From JBEICQ01 sp046297395 (GTDB lineage: Bacteria; Bacteroidota; Bacteroidia; UBA4408), in assembly GCA_046297395.1 (NCBI GenBank), contig JBKCNM010000032.1:1-64000 (forward strand): a DNA stretch of 64,000 nucleotides. The letters are read 5' to 3'. Every line of letters starts with the position of its first letter. The first letter of the stretch is position 1. The notes under the pieces were generated by a model. It saw nothing but the letters and a program-made list of their open reading frames with translations, was not told the DNA's origin and ran no database searches. Positions 62,013 to 64,000 of this stretch are shown in pieces. The position numbers were made by a program, and so were the translations under genes.

Positions 62013-63257
62013 ATGGGAATGAAAAAACGGATCATATACATCTCGTATGATGGGATGACAGACCCTCTTGGGCAGTCTCAGGTGCTTCCTTACCTGAAAG
62101 GTATTTCACTTGCAGGCTATTCAATTACACTGATAAGCCTCGAAAAAGAAATACCTTTTGGGCAATCAGGTAAAGAAATATCCGAATTATGTGAAACGCA
62201 TTCAATCCATTGGATTCCTAAAATCTATCAAAAAAAAATACCCGTTCTTTCGCCAATACTAAACCTATTTAGCTTGATTCAAGAATCCGACAAGCTGCAA
62301 AAACAAGCGATTTTTAACATGATCCATTGCCGTTCCTACATGTCAGGAATCGTTGGTTACAGAGCCAAGCATAAATATGGTACCACTTTTTTGTTTGACC
62401 CAAGGGGATTCTTTGCAGATGAAAGAGTTGACGGAAATTTATGGAACCTCTCAAATCCCATCTATCGGTTGGTTTACAGGTATTTCAAAAAAAAGGAAAA
62501 ACAATTCATTACTCAGGCAGACCATATTGTGTCGCTCACCCATGCGGGGAAAGAGGTGATTTGCAAGAAAATCTTGCCCGGTTTTCCACCTAATAAAATA
62601 ACCGTCATTCCCTGCTGTGCTGATACCCAGCTTTTCTCACTTGCCTCAATAGATCATGGTAAGCTGAATACCATGAAAGCTTCCTTGGGATTAAGCAATA
62701 AGTTTGTGCTCATCTATCTGGGAGCCGTTGGAACATGGTACCTGACCAGTGAAATGATGAAGTTTTACGCTGTACTCCGAGAAAAAAAAACAAATACCCA
62801 TTTTCTTTTTGTAACCGCTGAAAACCCTCAAATTATCATTGATGAAGCTGCTAAATGGCAAATTCCACAGACGGAGATTACCATTGTTAAATCACCACGC
62901 AAACTTGTGCCCTATTACCTTGCCATGAGCGATGCGGGAATCTTTTTCATCAAACCTTCCTTTTCCAAACAGGGCTCCTCTCCTACCAAACTCGGCGAAA
63001 TGCTGAGCATGGGAATCCCTGTAATTTGCAACGCAGGAGTAGGCGATGTAGAAAGTATCATCAGCGCCACCCAAACAGGAGTATGCCTCAAATCTTTTTC
63101 TGAAACCGAGATGACTGATGCAATTGAAATTATTGCCGGCATGAGTGACAAAAGCATGAATGTTGAAAAAGCACAAAAAGCAATTGCCTTTTTCTCGCTC
63201 GAGCAAGGAATTAAAAGCTATCTGGGTATTTATGAATCGCTCTTGGGAAAACCTTAA
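62013..63257 (+). CDS. GT4-type glycosyltransferase
   Basis: A 414-aa glycosyltransferase with a GT-B fold. The N-terminal domain starts KKRIIYISYDGMTDPLGQSQ, a common motif in this subgroup, and the C-terminal donor domain has LIYLGAVGTWYL, then SDAGIFFIKPSF..SSPTKLGEMLSMGIPVICNAGVGD with the ExxxxGxP-type signature (SPTKLGEMLSMGIP). It would add a sugar to the growing repeat unit. It is divergent from the membrane protein with only 24 bp between starts. ATG 62013 and 62019 are both plausible. Confidence 0.9.
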   Translation: MGMKKRIIYISYDGMTDPLGQSQVLPYLKGISLAGYSITLISLEKEIPFGQSGKEISELCETHSIHWIPKIYQKKIPVLSPILNLFSLIQESDKLQKQAIFNMIHCRSYMSGIVGYRAKHKYGTTFLFDPRGFFADERVDGNLWNLSNPIYRLVYRYFKKKEKQFITQADHIVSLTHAGKEVICKKILPGFPPNKITVIPCCADTQLFSLASIDHGKLNTMKASLGLSNKFVLIYLGAVGTWYLTSEMMKFYAVLREKKTNTHFLFVTAENPQIIIDEAAKWQIPQTEITIVKSPRKLVPYYLAMSDAGIFFIKPSFSKQGSSPTKLGEMLSMGIPVICNAGVGDVESIISATQTGVCLKSFSETEMTDAIEIIAGMSDKSMNVEKAQKAIAFFSLEQGIKSYLGIYESLLGKP

Positions 63258-63718
63258 TGATGGTATTTGCTGCCATGCAAAATGGTGAATGCCCGGTATA
63301 GCTGCTCTACAAAAAATAAACGCACCATTTGGTGTGTAAAGGTCATCTTTGAGAGAGAGACCGAACCTTTTGATTTGTTCCTTAACTGATTGGAAAATCC
63401 ATAAGGTCCACCACAGACAAAACAGATTGTTTTTGTTGACTGATTCATTGAAGACTGGAGGAATCCTGCAAATTCCTCAGAGGTAAAAGTTTTTCCTTTT
63501 TCATCAAGCAACCATAGATGCCAGTCGACATCTACTTTTGAGAGAATCTGCTTTTCCTCAGCTGCAATCTGTTGCTCGGGGCTGAGGCTTCCTTTTAATT
63601 CAGGGAGACAGATATATTCATAAGAGATGTACCGATGAATCTTTTCCTCATATAAGCGAATTCCTTCAAGTAAATAGGCATCCCTCGTTTTACCGGCAAC
63701 CAGAAAAATAATCTTCAT
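63254..63718 (-). CDS. rlmH: 23S rRNA (pseudouridine-1915-N3)-methyltransferase RlmH
   Basis: A 154-aa SPOUT-class methyltransferase (the E. coli protein is 155 aa). KIIFLVAGKTRDAYLLEGIRLY at the N-terminus, LLDEKGKTFTSEEFAGFLQ, FVCGGPYGFSNQL (SAM loop) and the C-terminal HQMVRLFFVEQLYRAFTILHG are all diagnostic. Its 3' end overlaps the 3' end of the convergent glycosyltransferase gene by 4 bp. Confidence 0.96.
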   Translation of the reverse strand: MKIIFLVAGKTRDAYLLEGIRLYEEKIHRYISYEYICLPELKGSLSPEQQIAAEEKQILSKVDVDWHLWLLDEKGKTFTSEEFAGFLQSSMNQSTKTICFVCGGPYGFSNQLRNKSKGSVSLSKMTFTHQMVRLFFVEQLYRAFTILHGSKYHH

Positions 63719-63721
63719 CTG

Positions 63722-64000
63722 TTACTTCACATCCACCAGCTCAACATCAAAGATGAGCGTGGCTTTTGCAGGAATCACAGGCGGTCTGCCTGCTTCACCA
63801 TAAGCCAATTGATAAGGGATGATCAGCCTGGCTTTCTCTCCGGTGCGAAGCAAACCAATGCCTTCGTCCCATCCCTTAATCACCCTTCCCTGACCAAGAG
63901 GGAACTGTATGGGCTGATCGCGTTCTACAGAACTGTCGAAAATTTTACCATCCTCAAAATAACCGGTATAATGTACACTTACAGTTTTATTGGGTTCTGC
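63722..64000 (-). CDS. FKBP-type peptidyl-prolyl isomerase, partial
   Basis: The C-terminal 92 residues of an FKBP. The sequence reads VSVHYTGYFEDGKIFDSS, then FPLGQGRVIKGWDEGIGLL, RLIIPYQLAYGEAG and ATLIFDVELVDVK, a complete FKBP core. The N-terminus lies beyond the window edge, so an export signal cannot be judged. It is separated from rlmH by 3 bp and probably cotranscribed. Confidence 0.93.
   Translation of the reverse strand, partial: AEPNKTVSVHYTGYFEDGKIFDSSVERDQPIQFPLGQGRVIKGWDEGIGLLRTGEKARLIIPYQLAYGEAGRPPVIPAKATLIFDVELVDVK

Overview
The window is a 64 kb chromosomal segment of a member of the Bacteroidota, probably an environmental or uncultured lineage; I cannot place the order from sequence alone. 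The evidence is T9SS type A C-terminal sorting domains on secreted proteins, a bifunctional Rel of the Bacteroidota type, the DUF3098 gene between ftsX and uppP, the ftsK-lolA pair, start codons without Shine-Dalgarno sequences, and many promoters with the Bacteroidota -7 element TAnnTTTG. I see no rRNA or tRNA genes, CRISPR array, insertion sequence or prophage. Coding density is high, and no gap between genes exceeds about 230 bp.

Layout. 0.2-2.9 kb: a CoA-transferase and a polytopic membrane protein on the minus strand. 2.9-6.5 kb: the rpsF-rpsR-rplI ribosomal operon with a clear promoter and terminator, then yidC and a GNAT acetyltransferase. 6.6-13.7 kb: a tightly packed run of rel, a Fur-family regulator, a STAS protein, purA, an OstA-like protein and murB. 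It links the stringent response, metal or peroxide regulation, purine synthesis and envelope construction. 13.7-21.9 kb is the most accessory-looking part. It holds a small Ala-rich lipoprotein, an ECF-like sigma factor, a membrane protein that appears to fuse an anti-sigma N-terminus to a periplasmic trypsin-like protease, and a giant T9SS-secreted protein with nine CUB domains and two reelin-like domains. That giant gene is cut by a single in-frame TAG. 22.0-33.8 kb: a peptidase/propeller/barrel protein, ftsX-DUF3098-uppP, a class I aminotransferase, a propeller sensor with a PP2C phosphatase output, and serA-DUF1015.

33.9-49.4 kb: clpB, a secreted SPOR-like protein, a cold-shock gene with a long leader, lptB, a DUF58 protein, trxA, rlmD, a TPR protein, and a minus-strand cluster of FAD oxidoreductase, GH3-family ligase and LysE exporter. 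A T9SS cargo protein and a TolB-like propeller protein follow as a divergent pair. 49.4-57.2 kb: a UbiA prenyltransferase, dinB, and the minus-strand envelope series ftsK, lolA-like, TlpA-like and OmpH/Skp-like. 57.3-63.3 kb: the edge of an exopolysaccharide locus (tyrosine autokinase, phosphatidylserine decarboxylase, polytopic membrane protein, glycosyltransferase). The window ends with rlmH and a partial FKBP isomerase.

The strongest candidates for something new are the sigma / anti-sigma-protease fusion / multi-CUB locus (14.1-21.9 kb), the amino-acid-type oxidoreductase / GH3 / LysE cluster (44.0-47.2 kb), and the propeller-PP2C sensor (28.2-31.5 kb) considered together with the STAS protein at 9.3 kb.
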